Source of the DNA: Hymenopellis radicata
Lineage: Eukaryota; Basidiomycota; Agaricomycetes; Agaricales; Physalacriaceae
Length of the DNA: 64,000 nucleotides
NCBI GenBank assembly: GCA_015501595.1
Contig: JADNRX010000061.1
Span: 62,001-126,000, forward strand
Direction: 5' to 3'
The notes beneath the pieces were generated by a model, which saw nothing but the letters and a program-made list of their open reading frames with translations, was not told the origin of the DNA and ran no database searches. Each line of letters starts with the position of its first letter. Positions within the stretch are counted from its first letter, which is position 1. This document shows, in pieces, positions 43,025 through 54,791 of this stretch. A program made the position numbers and the translations under genes.

Positions 43025-44083
43025 GCTGGGAGATCGCGTGCGCTATATCCTCGCGAGAGCCGATTGAGGTTGGACGTGCAGTGTGACTCACGGTCACATG
43101 CGACGGAGGTCGGAATGAGGCGGCCTTTTTTAGGTATCGTCGCGGATTGTTTTTAGTCAGTGGAGACTTTGAAGAGTGGGAGCGGGTACGAGGAGAATGG
43201 GTGACGCGAATGTAATGACTCATGCGTCATTTGAATGGATTCTGAGGTTGGGAGCTCCGAGGAGCGCTCGACATCCGGTCCTTGTGATGATGAGAACCAG
43301 GACAGGGTTGTTGAAGTGACTGATAGTCAGGATTTCTCGTCAGGACTGGACTGACGAGGAAGGACATACAGATGGTTCCCCTTATCAAGGAGGTTGATCT
43401 AACGAATTTAAGTCAATCATAGGCGTGAAACGTTGAGATAACTGTTGACCTGCCTCGGGAGTACTTACATTTCCAAAGCCGTCGTGCGTGAACTTCTACC
43501 CGAATCGAAAATTAGTTGATAGAGCAAAGAAGACAAACGGCGAGGCGCTTACCGCGTCATCTAAAGCCCCGTGTCAAGGAATCGAGTCCCTTCTATATCT
43601 AACTGAGTGCTATTTTATTCGTATGAAACGAAATGTTTACCGGGCATTCAAGGCTCGAGACCAGCGCGCTTCTGAAATCGGATCAGTATCCCATGAGCTT
43701 CATCACAAGGAAAGTACTTGCCTGATACTTCGCGCCCGAATAGACTGCAAACGATGACAGTTAGAAGATGCCTGGTGAGGTCTGCGTCAGAGCGAGAAAG
43801 TAAGCATCGATAAGCTGTTACACCAGTCAAGCGATGACGCTGATCGGTGATCCGCTTGATGTTCCACCCCAAGTTGGACATGGTGAGGACACGGGGACGT
43901 GGCGATCTCGCGTTCAAGACTAGCACAGTATCGACACTCGCAGAAGCTGCCTCGACCATGTCCGTCCCTACCGTCTTGTGACTCACGCATCTGCCTAAGT
44001 GTCCTAATTGTACATTACTCTCGAAAAGTACACGCCAATCACATTCCTATACTACTTGTGACTTTTGGTTCAAAATGCATCTC
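43025..44083. other. Unresolved, no supported gene
   Basis: About 1.06 kb. Minus-strand ORFs (42918-43223, 43648-43986) may be upstream remnants of the MFS relic; none carries a recognisable motif. Confidence 0.35.
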
Positions 44084-44793
44084 CTAGCCATCCGACAGGG
44101 GCGAATCACTGTTGATGGCCCGCCAGGCAGCGTATCGCTGTTCGTAAGTCTTGTCGTTCTTCTGGTCGGGATCCAACACGTCATCATTATCGTCGTGTTG
44201 GGGTCCAAGTTTCTAATGCGACAGATTAGTTATCAAGATGGAATCGTCTAGGAGGAACTGACTTCGACAATTTCGTTGCGGAAGACGATCCTAAACAACC
44301 GATGTTCTTCACCTACGGGCTATAAGTTTGGTGGTTCCTTCATATAACATCACACGCACGATAGAATTTGCGAGACACCCATAGGGTATTAGCTGTGTAG
44401 CCGCCATTCTCGAATTTCTCTTGGGAGATGTTGTGCCGTTCCGTCAAATGAGCCCACATCCTGTCAAGCATCGCCTGGTTGACTCCATCTTCGTCGTAAT
44501 ACTTGATACATTCCAACGGCTCCCACCTGCTAAGCATCAATCTCATATTCAGACAACCATTTAACACGTACGATCTTTCTTCTCCCGTAGTCAGCCCAGT
44601 GGATGCGGACTGCGAACCCATCGAAGTCACAGCGTATGCCAATCAACGCCTCTGCAATAAACATCAGTGTCGTGTTCCGCACCCAGCCCAATAACGTAAA
44701 CACACCGACTTCCAAACGGTCTGCTTCGGTTTTCGCGTCTTGGTGGCTTGTGTTTTCATTGTTAGGGAGGAATGGATCATAGGTCGAGGTCAA
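44084..44793 (-). CDS. Chromodomain-like protein
   Basis: ATG 44793 (MTSTYDPFLPNNENTSHQD) leads to LEV, then after an intron GIRCDFDGFAVRIHWADYG and RWEPLECIKYYDEDG ... MLDRMWAHLTERHN: the eYlVkW...tWEP pattern of a chromodomain. Downstream exons read EEHRLFRIVFRNEIVE and KLGPQHDDNDDVLDPDQ, ending DSPLSDG with TAG 44084-44086. The join before WEP is one base out of phase in my reading, so a splice site is misplaced or there is a frameshift. Chromodomains bind methylated histone tails and also occur in transposon integrases; no integrase is present here. Confidence 0.55.
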
Positions 44794-45513
44794 GTGCGTT
44801 CTCGAGGATGGTCAGTTCCATATGTGGCGACAGTGAGGTCATTGACATACCAAAGACGATGCTTTCCGACAATTCTTCCTCAGAAAGGTATCTTGAAATC
44901 AAACGGCCTGCTCCCTGGGTTACATATTTCGTAGCAACAGGATGCTGTTGAAACTCACATTACTTGGAAAAACAATTACCTAGTCCCCGGGTTATTTCAC
45001 GACGACAGAATACTGTTGAAATCTACTCCACCCCATCCTTCTGCTCAACAGGTGTCCATTGCAACTCGCGTTACCTGCTGCAATGTCCGCCACCCGAGAC
45101 CGCCAATGATAAACAGGTCATCAGACAACGGTTTGATTGTGATGTACAGGGGCCTCGACACTTTGACTGCCCGTCCTCTCCCACCCGCCCTCCTTGCCGC
45201 CCATGGACGTCGACACACAAGGTAAAAAGCTGACTAATCACCCTTGACCGTAATGATGAACCACTATGCCGATGCACACTCGGGCTTCGGGACTTACTTG
45301 CACGACTGTGCATCGATCACGGCTGCTAAATTACGGGGGCGTGACCAACACCCTTCTGTCCTCACTCTCCTCTAGACTGTCATCACCTTGTCCCCTCGTC
45401 GCTATCATTATCAACTCGGCTTCGATCATCATCCTGTGCAATAAATGACATGTGATCCGCCTGTTCTGCATCTTTTAATAAGCGTCCTGAGGACTCCATG
45501 CCATTAACCCACG
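44794..45513. other. Shared upstream region of two divergent chromodomain genes
   Basis: About 720 bp between divergent starts. It contains the motif ATGCCGATGCACACTCGGG at 45266-45284, which recurs in a perfect hairpin at 50751-50802. Confidence 0.5.
45266..45284 (+). repeat. Copy of the ATGCCGATGCA motif, possible left terminus of a multigene unit
   Basis: ATGCCGATGCACACTCGGG differs at one of 19 positions from both arms of the hairpin at 50751-50802. Confidence 0.45.
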
Positions 45514-46196
45514 ATGGCCCCTTCGAAGCACGATTCAACTGAACGGCTTTCCGACGACAGCGAGAAGTCGCACGCCGCTGAACTGACTGCTGTATCAAAT
45601 GATCTTTATGAAATCGGTTCGTATGTGTGTTCAACGTCGCGGCTTCCTCTGATTGCGCATGTGCTCCCGTTTAGACTGCATTTATGCCGTACGCAAGACT
45701 GAGCACGGTTTGAGATACCGTGTCGGATGGTTCCAGTACGAGCCGGCCGCCAGATCGTGAGTTTCACTGTTCCCAACGCGAACGCTCATTTATTATCTTA
45801 TAGTTGGATACCGGAAGAAGACATTATCGTCAACGAAGCAGTCGAAGCACTGTTGACACGCTTCTGGGCCGAGGTCGAGCGTGTCCATAAGGATATCACT
45901 CGCAGGCGCTTCGCTAAACGAGCCCCACTCGACCAAAAATTCCGTGTCTCCGATGAATTCGCTGGTAAGCTGTGTTCTTTGCCTGGATGTCGTTGTATTT
46001 AGCTGATCCTGCTTCTGTTGTTCACAGCCGCCGAAGCGGAGATCTATTTCAATGGCGTTTTGGAAAGTCTTCGCTTGGAACATGAACACGATATTGCCCA
46101 CGCGACGGATAACGGCGGCGGTGAGAGCTTATCTATTTTCCGATACCCCATGCTCACAAATGTGTCTGCTCAGAGCCTGAGGCCGATGGTGTCTAA
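45514..46196 (+). CDS. Chromodomain protein
   Basis: Five exons. MAPSKHDSTERLSDDSEK opens a charged N-terminus. The domain reads LYEI then DCIYAVRKTEHGLRYRVGWF and SWIPEEDIIVNEAVEALLTR, matching YeVe-Il...yrVkW..y...sWxPeedI of chromodomains. The first intron needs the rare donor GTTCGT for correct phase. A helical tail follows (FWAEVERVHKDITRRRF), then AEIYFNGVLESLRLEHEHD, ending EPEADGV with TAA 46194-46196. Divergent to the related gene at 44084-44793. Probably a nuclear histone-mark reader; no enzymatic domain is attached. Confidence 0.65.
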
Positions 46197-46604
46197 CTGG
46201 CCGCAGCTATATACGCCACAGCGACAGCATCAACAAGCTGCCAGCCCTTTGTATTAATTAAGTCCTCGATACTCGTTCATGTGTATACCGCCCTCGAATA
46301 TCGTGTAGTTCCCGCCGTATGAATCAAATGTCTTGTGTATACATTTGTTGGATATCGCGAGATGAAGGAAGGTGGCACATCCGTCATTAGTCTCTGTAAC
46401 CTCACAATGCCGGATCCGATCTTAGTTGGGAAACTTCCACGCCGAAGAACGTGGCTTGTGGACATCCGGACTGGCGAAGATGACGCCGCATGCAAATGCA
46501 CATTTGGCTATCTGTCCTTCCTTACACGAAGCACGCTATCGCAACATCATCAAGTTATCTATTTCGTAAAGTAGGTCATGGTTGTACGTAAGTTGTCATG
46601 AATA

Positions 46605-47953
46605 TCAGTTGTCGACTTGCATATCATTTGGGGATGGTACGGTACCGAACTTCAAGTTATACTGAGGGTTTCCCGTGTTCATTGGCATCCCGTCTGGACC
46701 CGTGACTCCCGTGCCCACCGTACGCGAGCTGACTGGGATTGCGGCTGTACGCGTCTTGAGTCGGATTTCAGGCGTGCCCGTGTTGACGGCGACTCTGGCT
46801 GTATGGTCAACCACCTTCGTCTGTTTAGATGGCTGTTGAATGTCGATGTTCTTGTATTGTATCTTGCGCTTCAACGTTCCTTGGGACACCTTGGGCTGAA
46901 TGGGAATGCTAGATGCCTGGGCCAATCGCATCCGCGTACTCTCCTGTATAATGAATTGATCATCCAGCCTGTTTCTAGTGCCACTTATACGTACATCGGA
47001 GAATTTCCTGTCCAATAACAGAATGGACCTGAGCTTTAGTCGCATTGCCTTTTGGGTGGCCCCCGGATCCCCTTGTCTACACCGAAGGGAACGACGATAG
47101 GTGAGAATACGAGCTCCACGATGTCGCCGGCCTTGAATTCCGTGGGAGACACGCTTGTCACCCTGACATTTCTTTAGTAAATATTCATAGCGCAAATGAC
47201 AGACTCACCGTTCTTCGTCGGCCTCGCCTTTCGGCTTCAGATACAAAACCTTGTTATCATCAGTATGTATGAAACCTTGCTTCACTCCCCAATCTTTCAA
47301 CTCTCCATCATCATCCACCCCGTTCTCGAAAGCGACCTCAACGGTGTTATCGGACTTCTTCTCGAACAGACGATTCGAGAAATCGATACAGGGATATTCG
47401 TGCTTCTCCGACATCGTCCACTCCCGTAAGACGCCTTCGGGAATCACACGCTTGAACTTGATCCACATCTCCTTGATGCTCTTTATCCCGACATCGAAGG
47501 TTTCCCCTCCAAGTCCTGTGAGTTTGATGGATTGCTGTGTGAAGAGCGGGCGACTGTAAAAATGAGTGACCATGGAACGCAGTAGTGTGTACAGTACATA
47601 CCCTGGTTTTTTATATGCGTGCAGGTCGAAAGGAGGAAGACGAGCGTCGACGATGATGCCATCCATGTAGAACATGGCTTCTTCGTTGGTTCCCTCCGTC
47701 GTAAGACGAAAGGTCTTCTTGCCATCGAAACTAACAGCGGCGTACTGGGGAAGACCTTCAGGCTAAGACGATGATCAATGAAAGCCATCGACGTATGAAC
47801 TTTACTTACCTCAGAACCAAGGTGACCTTCGATGGCGTGTGACCGCTTATTTGACACGGTGTCTAAAGCGACCTCTTCGGACGTGTAAGTAAATGGAGTC
47901 TTCAGCAAGCTGTCCTTCTTACTAGCGGCGTCTTTGTCGTAGTGAGACTCCAT
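46605..47953 (-). CDS. Unassigned protein, several exons, one probable frameshift
   Basis: From ATG 47953 (MESHYDKDAASKKDSLLK) exons read EGHLGSE, PEGLPQYAAVSFDGKKTF ... FYMDGIIVDARLPPFDL, LFTQQSIKLTGLGGETF ... EMWIKFKRVIPEGVLREW ... NTVEVAFENGVDDDGE, then FKAGDIVELVFSPIVVPF. After GVDKG the frame slips by one base in a G4 run (47069-47072), continuing DPGATQKAMRLKLRSILL, and the last exon ends PNDMQVDN at 46605. A further in-frame ATG at 48037 would add a hydrophobic segment. The beta-rich, alternating pattern suggests a compact fold, but no family is recognised. Confidence 0.5.
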
Positions 47954-48275
47954 AAGTACGAGAATGGGGAGTAAGAAGAAACTGGCTAAAGCTGTCAGGA
48001 GTACTGTCGAGCCAGGCACACGCCGCGATCCCCTCATCGGGGCCCTTCTCCTGTTTGCGTTGAAAAGGAAACCGTCGCTTAGACAAACCGAGTCATGTCA
48101 ACGACACATTTCTGCTGGTAGTATTCAACGTCTCCTTGTTGGCATGATCACGCCCTGCTGGCCGGATGTTGCTTGGAGCCTGATAATTTACCCTTCTACG
48201 TCAACATCCAGAGTACATATTATCCGACAGTAGCGTTCACAAACATCCCACATCCCAACGGGTCAGGAAGATATC

Positions 48276-50592
48276 ATGTCGTTGGACGCGGACGACGAGA
48301 TGGCTCGTTACTATGCTGAAACACAAGATCAGTGAGCCTTCATTGCTCTGTATACAAGCTATTACTCACACAATCTATAGGGAACAGTCACCGTCTCCGG
48401 CGGGGCAGAAAACACGGCCCCGACCAACACCTATCAAAGTCAACAAGGGAAAGGGAAAGGCCGAGCATGTTCTCCCGATGTTTACAGTCAATGATACTCA
48501 TGTTCACACCTAGTCCGGTGCCTGTTCTTCGAAGCCCCGTACAACTTCTGTCCAATCTTGAAGCTGCCAAAGCGGCGTTCGCAGCACTCCAGGCGGAGTT
48601 CCCCGATGTTGACTTGTCAGTCTTGTATCATATTGACATCTGCACTGGCACACTCACGGACACACAGCAGCTCCCAACCACATCATCCACCTGTTCCCGA
48701 TGCGGCCCAACTCTTCGATGACGAGGCCGAGGTCGAACTCCGCACTCCCGTACTCAATATCTCAGATGACGACGAGGATCTCATGAACGCGGAACCAGGC
48801 GTCCTCACCACACACGGCTACGAGAAGGATAGCTTTGTGGAAGATGACCGGGATGAAGACGAGGAGGATGATGAAGAAGAGGTCGACATGATTTCTGTAC
48901 ATAGCGCGGAGTCCACACGCAGAAGAAAGCGGGCACGATCGTGAGTTCATCGAGTTGTTCTTAAGCCTTTTCTAAACCTGCTTCAGTTCCGACACATTCG
49001 ATGATCAAGAAGTTAAGCCTCACAAGCAGATTGTACAACGTGTGTATTTTCCTTGGTACAGCGTCTACTCTGCTCAAGATTACATGTCAGCCAATGAAGA
49101 GTTTTCTCGATATGAAGAGGACAACGATCCTGGTGCCCGACCGCCGCCTCGCCAATACGCCGTACCGAATGATTTGAAGGAAACCGACTTGCTGCAGAAG
49201 TGGTTGCACATCCATGTAAATAAGGACCTCCGGTACGTGTCTGTCCCAACTTTGGGAGCTTTTCTCTAAATATTTTCAAAGCCTGTCAACTTTCCAAGCC
49301 ACCTTTGCTACTAAGCCCGACTCTATCCACAGGACAGTCTCCTTCACCGACAAGCGTTTGAGAGAAGAGTTTCCTAGACACGATTTGACGTGAGTATCTG
49401 GCATGTCTGAATAGCTGACTATCTCATCGAACAACTCACAGAGCTCTCTTCCATTTCCTCAAGTTTGCCCGCCATGAAGAGTTCGTGATCGTTGGCAACT
49501 GCGCGCCCAAGACATTCACTACGCTTTTGACTTCGGAGACGACCAACAACCGACGTTTAGTCTTAGCCGATACCCACGACACCGCTGTCTGTCTTCAAAT
49601 TGGGATCACCGCCTCATCCAATGTGAGGACGCCTGTCATTCGCGGTTTACAGACCCGCAGGAAACTTTTCTCACTCGCCTACATCCCTTTCGAACATGCA
49701 CACCGTCTTGAGACCTCTGTTCTCGGTGCTTGTTTCAATTTCTCCGGCACCACAGCTCGCGGTTCTTTGGCAGAAGTCGAGTTTGAGGGTGAAACACAGC
49801 TTGTCGTGGAAGCAACCACAAAGTCTGTCCCTCCTGAAGCCCCCGAGCCACAATGGGGAGACACTGCCTATGCGAGTAAGTATTATTAGACTCGTGCGTT
49901 CACGAATACTTACTATCGGTAGGACTGTTTGCGAAAGCTTCCGTACAGCAACCGAGAGCTAGTTCCTCCAAATTCGGATCGACGAGTAGGACACCCTCTC
50001 CCAGAAAACAACAGCGGGTCGGCAATTCAAGTTACGTCGACGTGGCGATCGCTTTCGACAATCCAAGTAAGCTTTCGAATCATTTTGACGAGCTCCTCGT
50101 TGACATACCTTTGAAGTTCCTATCTACGACGGACGTGGCGGTTTGCAACCAAATGAAGAATTGTGGGAGCGACTCCGCGCAGGTCCTGAGCAGTTTCCCC
50201 TGTTTGGCGGCGTATACGATGAGGTACCCACCGACTGCCTGATAATGATTGGGTCGTCGTATAATCAATACAGGACGGGCCCTTACCCTCCCAGCTTATC
50301 CAACAACCTGTTGTTCGTCGTGGTCCTCGCCGTTGCTGATCAGCCCAGCGAGCTTCCAGATCCCGTTCCAGCCAAGGCCACCACGTCTACTTCGAAGTCC
50401 ACCCGTCCGAAGACAGCTCCCTCTCCTTCAAAGCCTTCGACTTCAAAGAAGGCAAGTTCATCATCCACATCTACACAGCAGCGTCCACCTGCGACTCCAA
50501 AGACGGCGAAGAAAAGGAAGATCGTTAGCGAGAATGACCCCTCCACTGCTGGTACAAAGCCTCGTCGTTCTACTCGTGGCAATCCCAATTAG
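48276..50592 (+). CDS. Unassigned acidic protein, multi-exon
   Basis: ATG 48276 (MSLDADDEMARYYAETQD) starts an acidic N-terminal third: NLEAAKAAFAALQAEFPD, LNISDDDEDLMNAEPGVL, a Glu/Asp run, then RRRKRARS. The central part reads YFPWYSVYSAQDYMSANEEF ... WLHIHVNKDLRTVSFTDKRL ... LFHFLKFARHEEFVIVGNCA ... TRRKLFSLAYIPFEHAHRL, and the C-terminus is a Lys/Pro/Ser/Thr-rich tail ending RRSTRGNPN. At least six introns are needed and not all phases were verified. I know no domain. Charged ends suggest a nuclear protein. It shares its upstream region with the minus-strand gene 46605-47953. Confidence 0.55.
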
Positions 50593-50933
50593 AGCCTTCA
50601 TGACTTACTTACGATTAATGACTTTATGACCTTCCTGATCTTTATCTACGAATATTGATGAATATACGTCTTTCTGTTCATGTACCAATGGTAGTTTGAA
50701 GCAAGTGACTAAAAGTTCCGAGGCTGAACCGTCACCAGTGATAAACAACAATGCCGATGCAAACTCGGGATAAACGATCCGATCCCGAGTTTGCATCGGC
50801 ATCCGAGGCCAAGTCTGACGCTCAGGCGTTAGGTAATGCTTTCCTCCTTGCTTTAGACCATCACGTCTGAAAACGCGTCCATGTAAGTTCAGATATCGAC
50901 AATATGCCATTTCCTCATTGTTTTTGTTCTCAG
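50593..50933. other. Intergenic with a perfect 20-bp inverted repeat
   Basis: Short gap between two plus-strand genes; its only notable feature is the hairpin at 50751-50802. Confidence 0.5.
50751..50802. repeat. Perfect hairpin, 20-bp stem and 12-nt loop
   Basis: Arm ATGCCGATGCAAACTCGGGA (50751-50770), loop TAAACGATCCGA, then the exact reverse complement (50783-50802). The arm sequence is also present once at 45266 with one mismatch in 19. Confidence 0.85.
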
Positions 50934-53634
50934 ATGTCTGCCGTCGCAAAATTCCTTGATCTGGAAGCGTTGGATGAGGAGTTTGAGGATGAGGATGCTG
51001 GCTTGCCCGACGAAGATGTGTTTGAAGGTCTGCGATGTGCTGTTAGCACTCTAACAATATGCTTATCACACATAGACTTCATTTCCCTCGACGAAACCGT
51101 TCCATCAACCACCCCGACCCATAAGTTACCCACCACAACAGTTTTGTCGGGCGCCAAAGGCCGTCTGCTTCGTCAATTCGCTGACATCGAGAACCGTTAT
51201 CACTCCTCCAGCTCTCCCACCCCCTCCGAACCCGACATTCCTGGGCCCAGCTCTGATACACCCGACGCTGAGTCTCCCGCCGAACCGGACTCCAACGAAG
51301 TCCTTAATCAACATTGGACGGACACTGCGCACATCGAAGACGATATCGCTGCGCTGGCTGAAAACACTGTAAAGCTTACTTACACTTTGCTGTTATATTC
51401 CTTTAACCAGGTATGTCTCCTCACACTTACCCATATATGATCTTCTAATTATTCATTCAGTCGGGAACAGCGAGGATCGTCCAACAGTGACTGGTCGGCC
51501 TTCGAGATCATGCTCATGAGAAGCTCTTCGACGTCGTAGACAGCTGGCTTGTTAAAATAGCCCAGCGAACCAAAATATACATCCTCTTGGATTTCAATCC
51601 TCCCTCTCGCTCACCGCGCGACACATACACCGTCTCTCAATTCGAGCAGTTCCTTCGTAGCCAATTCCCTTCCATCAATACATCGTCTCGTCTTCAGATC
51701 GACGATCCACACGAGAAACACGCCGCACTGCGATGCAGAACCCCCTCATACACGAATTGGACTGGTAAATGGGTCACCATCCGTGGAGGGAAGCATGATG
51801 GCGATGTTGGTTTCGCTATCACGGGCGATTCATACTACGATGTGTTGATCCTGCCTCGGATAGATACTTCCGACTACACCGCCGCTCTGAACTCGAACGG
51901 GAAGCGGCCCCGAAAGTCATTTCACCCCCGTCCCTCTCCCAGCCTATTGGAGACCGGTCGTCTCGTTCTCAAACAGTACATAAAAGGCACCGCCATCATG
52001 TCATACACCAAACGAGGTTTCGTTGATTGCGTTTATTCTGTATATGAATCTTTCCCCGGTAAACGATTTCTAGACGATCTGCAAGTCGTCAGATGTCGCC
52101 GAGAAACTTTATGCGAGGCGTTGCACATCCTGCCGCATCCCCGTGCACTTTTCCTCCAGTCGACATCCCACCACATACACCTCCATAACATTCCCTATCC
52201 GCCGCGTGGCGCTTATTCAAAAACGATCTCGTCGAATTCCCCATTTCCGCCGTAGTGCCAGATGACGATGACCCCGACGAACCATTACCAACAGCACCAA
52301 TGACTCTGATAGGCACAATATTCGATATCTATGGCGAGACAGTCGAGATCGAACTTGAACCTCAGTTCAAGGATTGGTCGATGATCGAGGTCTGGTCGAA
52401 CAAAGTCGTAAAGTGCCTCGACCTCAACGAATTCGTCACCGTCAGGTTGTCAGAGGAGAAGGTAATTGGTGGATGGGTGATGGCCAAGTCTGCTCGTACG
52501 GTCGATATCTTTCTACAGGACAGCTTTCAAGATAAACATGTAGCAAAGGCATGTACTTTCAACCTCCGTTATAAAGTCTTGCTAACTCATGAGACTAGAT
52601 GATGACGATGTATCGAAACACATGCCAACGTGTCGAACACACCCCCGACTTCCGACTTACTGTTGGCTTGAACACGGCGACAAACGAAAAACATCCGCAG
52701 ATCAACCCAGCATTGTTGCCCTCGCCTTTACCCAATGCCGTGGATGCATCCTCCTACTATACAGGCACAGCTCCTTGGCTCGGTACGAGCATAGTTATCA
52801 CGCACGGACTTCATAAAGGCCGCCGAGCAAACATCGTCGATGTAGCGTTATCGGAACAAGACGAGAGTGGCCTCCTAGTTCAGTGTGTGCTGTATGGTGA
52901 GACCACACAGGGCTCAGCAACCTTCTCCATCGGTTACACTCATGTCGTCGACGAACAGTAAGTTTATAACACTTTCATCGTATTCACCCGCCAACCATGT
53001 GTAGGACAGGCTGGCCTCTCCGCGTAGCTCGACCTCTGAGTAACGCCCAAAGCGATCACGGCTTCAGAGGTAATAACAGTTACTTCCTGCGCGAAATTAA
53101 GACCAGCTGGCAGACACGCATCGATTCCCGCCCCCCGCTAACAAACACCTCGGATCCTTCTCCAAATGATGTTGCTCCGACGACGTGCACTGGCTGCTCT
53201 TACCTTGCCTCCTAGGCCGTGACGTACAAGTCATCTGGGCGAACTCGAAAGCCAAGCGTCCGCGTCCCTTTGTGGTCAGACCTGTCGTGTACGGCTCCTT
53301 AGTGGAAATACGCATTCGAGAGAAGGCGGGCTGCAATGGGAAAGCTGTACTCCACACAAACTTATCACCCAAACATCCAGGCCGCCAAGCGACAAACTCA
53401 ATCGCTGGATGTGTATCCGTGGTTACCACAAAGGCACTTTCTGGCGCGGACTTCAATATCACACAGCCGCCTCGATCGGCGTCGACAACACGAGGCCGTA
53501 AAAAGGACCAGTGGTCGGTATTTCAAGTCGATGTAGTGCCGGCGAGAAAGACGTCGATCTCAATGTGCGGGCTCTCATTCTGGACGAGGATCTTGTGGAG
53601 TTGGTGGATTCCGCACACGACGATCTCTAAATGA
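50934..53634 (+). CDS. KOW-motif protein related to SPT5 elongation factors
   Basis: The frame starts MSAVAKFLDLEALDEEFEDE, an acidic N-terminus like SPT5 proteins, then LSGAKGRLLRQFADIENRY and an acidic Pro/Ser/Glu stretch. Two KOW-type motifs are visible: WVTIRGGKHDGDVGFAI (about 51760-51810) and WLGTSIVITHGLHKGRRANI (about 52775-52835). The last exon contains DVQVIWANSKAKRPRPF and VVYGSLVEIRIREKAGC. KOW motifs bind RNA or RNA-polymerase partners; an NGN domain is not clearly visible. Several introns and at least one uncertain join (about 51460-51530) remain. It may be a duplicated, diverged SPT5-like gene rather than the essential copy. Confidence 0.6.
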
Positions 53635-53938
53635 GGAGTATGGCGCCGTCGAGTAGGCACCCGCGACAAAGTAGATGATCCGTTCCTGATTAGTGTAGAA
53701 GACTTGACTTGAATTGCGCAATGTAGAGACACTATGTCAATATACTATAATACAAACAAATACAGACTCTCCTATTTACCTCTCTTGACTCCTACCACCA
53801 TGTCGACCAAATCTATTTCAAGTCGGCCCCATATGATCATTCTGCTGCACGTGACGTGAGATCGGAGCCGGCCCGACCCGATCACATGACTAAAAGTCAC
53901 GCCTGCCCTCCACGCCGGCCTTGGCTCCATTTGATAAC
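53635..53938. other. Transition from host-like DNA to the AT-rich Helitron
   Basis: Contains TTGAATTGCGCAATGTAG at about 53711-53728, reminiscent of the palindrome at the other end of the element. The exact 5' end of the Helitron could not be placed. Confidence 0.4.
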
Positions 53939-54214
53939 ATGACTGTATGTCATGACCCGACGGGCAACATCAACCCGTCGGACTATGCTCCATATGAGTT
54001 CCAGCCATACGCTGAAGAAGACTTCACTCCATATGAGTGCCTGCCATATGCAGATGTTCAAGTAACTCGATTCGAGCATCTGCCATATGTAGTTAATCCC
54101 CGTTTATTAAAGAGAAAGTTGACTTATGAACAAAAACCCTCATCGTTACTTGACATTTTGCTACATCGTGTTCAAATAAAACGAGATCAGGCTGATATAA
54201 ACAAAGCTGTTTAA
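53939..54214 (+). CDS. Helitron-associated ORF with PY-rich repeats (91 residues)
   Basis: Starts MTVCHDPTGNINPSDYAPYE and shows three or four imperfect repeats of the form YAPYEFQPYAEED / FTPYECLPYADVQ / FEHLPYV, then a basic helical end RLLKRKLTYEQKPSS. CATATG recurs in the DNA of each repeat. Unknown function; it lies where composition switches from host-like to AT-rich. Confidence 0.4.
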   Translation: MTVCHDPTGNINPSDYAPYEFQPYAEEDFTPYECLPYADVQVTRFEHLPYVVNPRLLKRKLTYEQKPSSLLDILLHRVQIKRDQADINKAV

Positions 54215-54276
54215 ATGATTTATATATTGGTAATATTTATAACATCTCCAAACAGTCCGTTATCTATACAGATCAT

Positions 54277-54780
54277 ATGCAAAATATAGCCTATATTACT
54301 TCAAGTTTTTTCTTTACAATGCTATTTATAACTCTTATATTGTTAAATTATTTTCATCAATATAATATTATTTTTAAAATAGAACAGATAGGAGGAGGCC
54401 AACTACGTCGTGTGTTACTTACAGAAGATATTATTAAAAATAATGGTGATCCCACAAAAATATTTGAATTAATAGATTATATTAATTTAGATATAGAAAA
54501 ATTAAAATATCAAAATAATAAATATCATTATGATTATATTGATATTTCTTTTGAGAATTTACTAGATCATTTAACAGTACCATGGCTTTTAAAGATTTCA
54601 CATTTACATCAGATTGAGTGGCCATATACAGCAACAACTAAAAAGGCCAAAATCGATACAATGTTAACACATATATGTACTAGAAAATGTGGCAATTTTG
54701 TTATTGTTGTAAAATTAACAGAGCAACGTGATATTAAAAAAAATCGTGAAAACGCAAAACAAAGATATAAAAAAAAATAA
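54277..54780 (+). CDS. Helitron-associated ORF (167 residues)
   Basis: Begins with a hydrophobic segment (SSFFFTMLFITLILLNYF), then a charged region with IFELIDYINLDIEKLKYQ and ends in a Lys-rich tail after HICTRKCGNFVIVVKL. It may not begin at this ATG; the later part (ILLTEDIIKNNGDPTKIFEL) looks more protein-like than the hydrophobic start. No family is recognised. Confidence 0.4.
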   Translation: MQNIAYITSSFFFTMLFITLILLNYFHQYNIIFKIEQIGGGQLRRVLLTEDIIKNNGDPTKIFELIDYINLDIEKLKYQNNKYHYDYIDISFENLLDHLTVPWLLKISHLHQIEWPYTATTKKAKIDTMLTHICTRKCGNFVIVVKLTEQRDIKKNRENAKQRYKKK

Positions 54781-54791
54781 GGAGCATATTA

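Noticed and set aside
44084..46196. Chromodomains as part of an LTR-retrotransposon integrase
   Set aside because: No reverse transcriptase, RNase H, integrase core or LTRs are present nearby, and both are small spliced genes.
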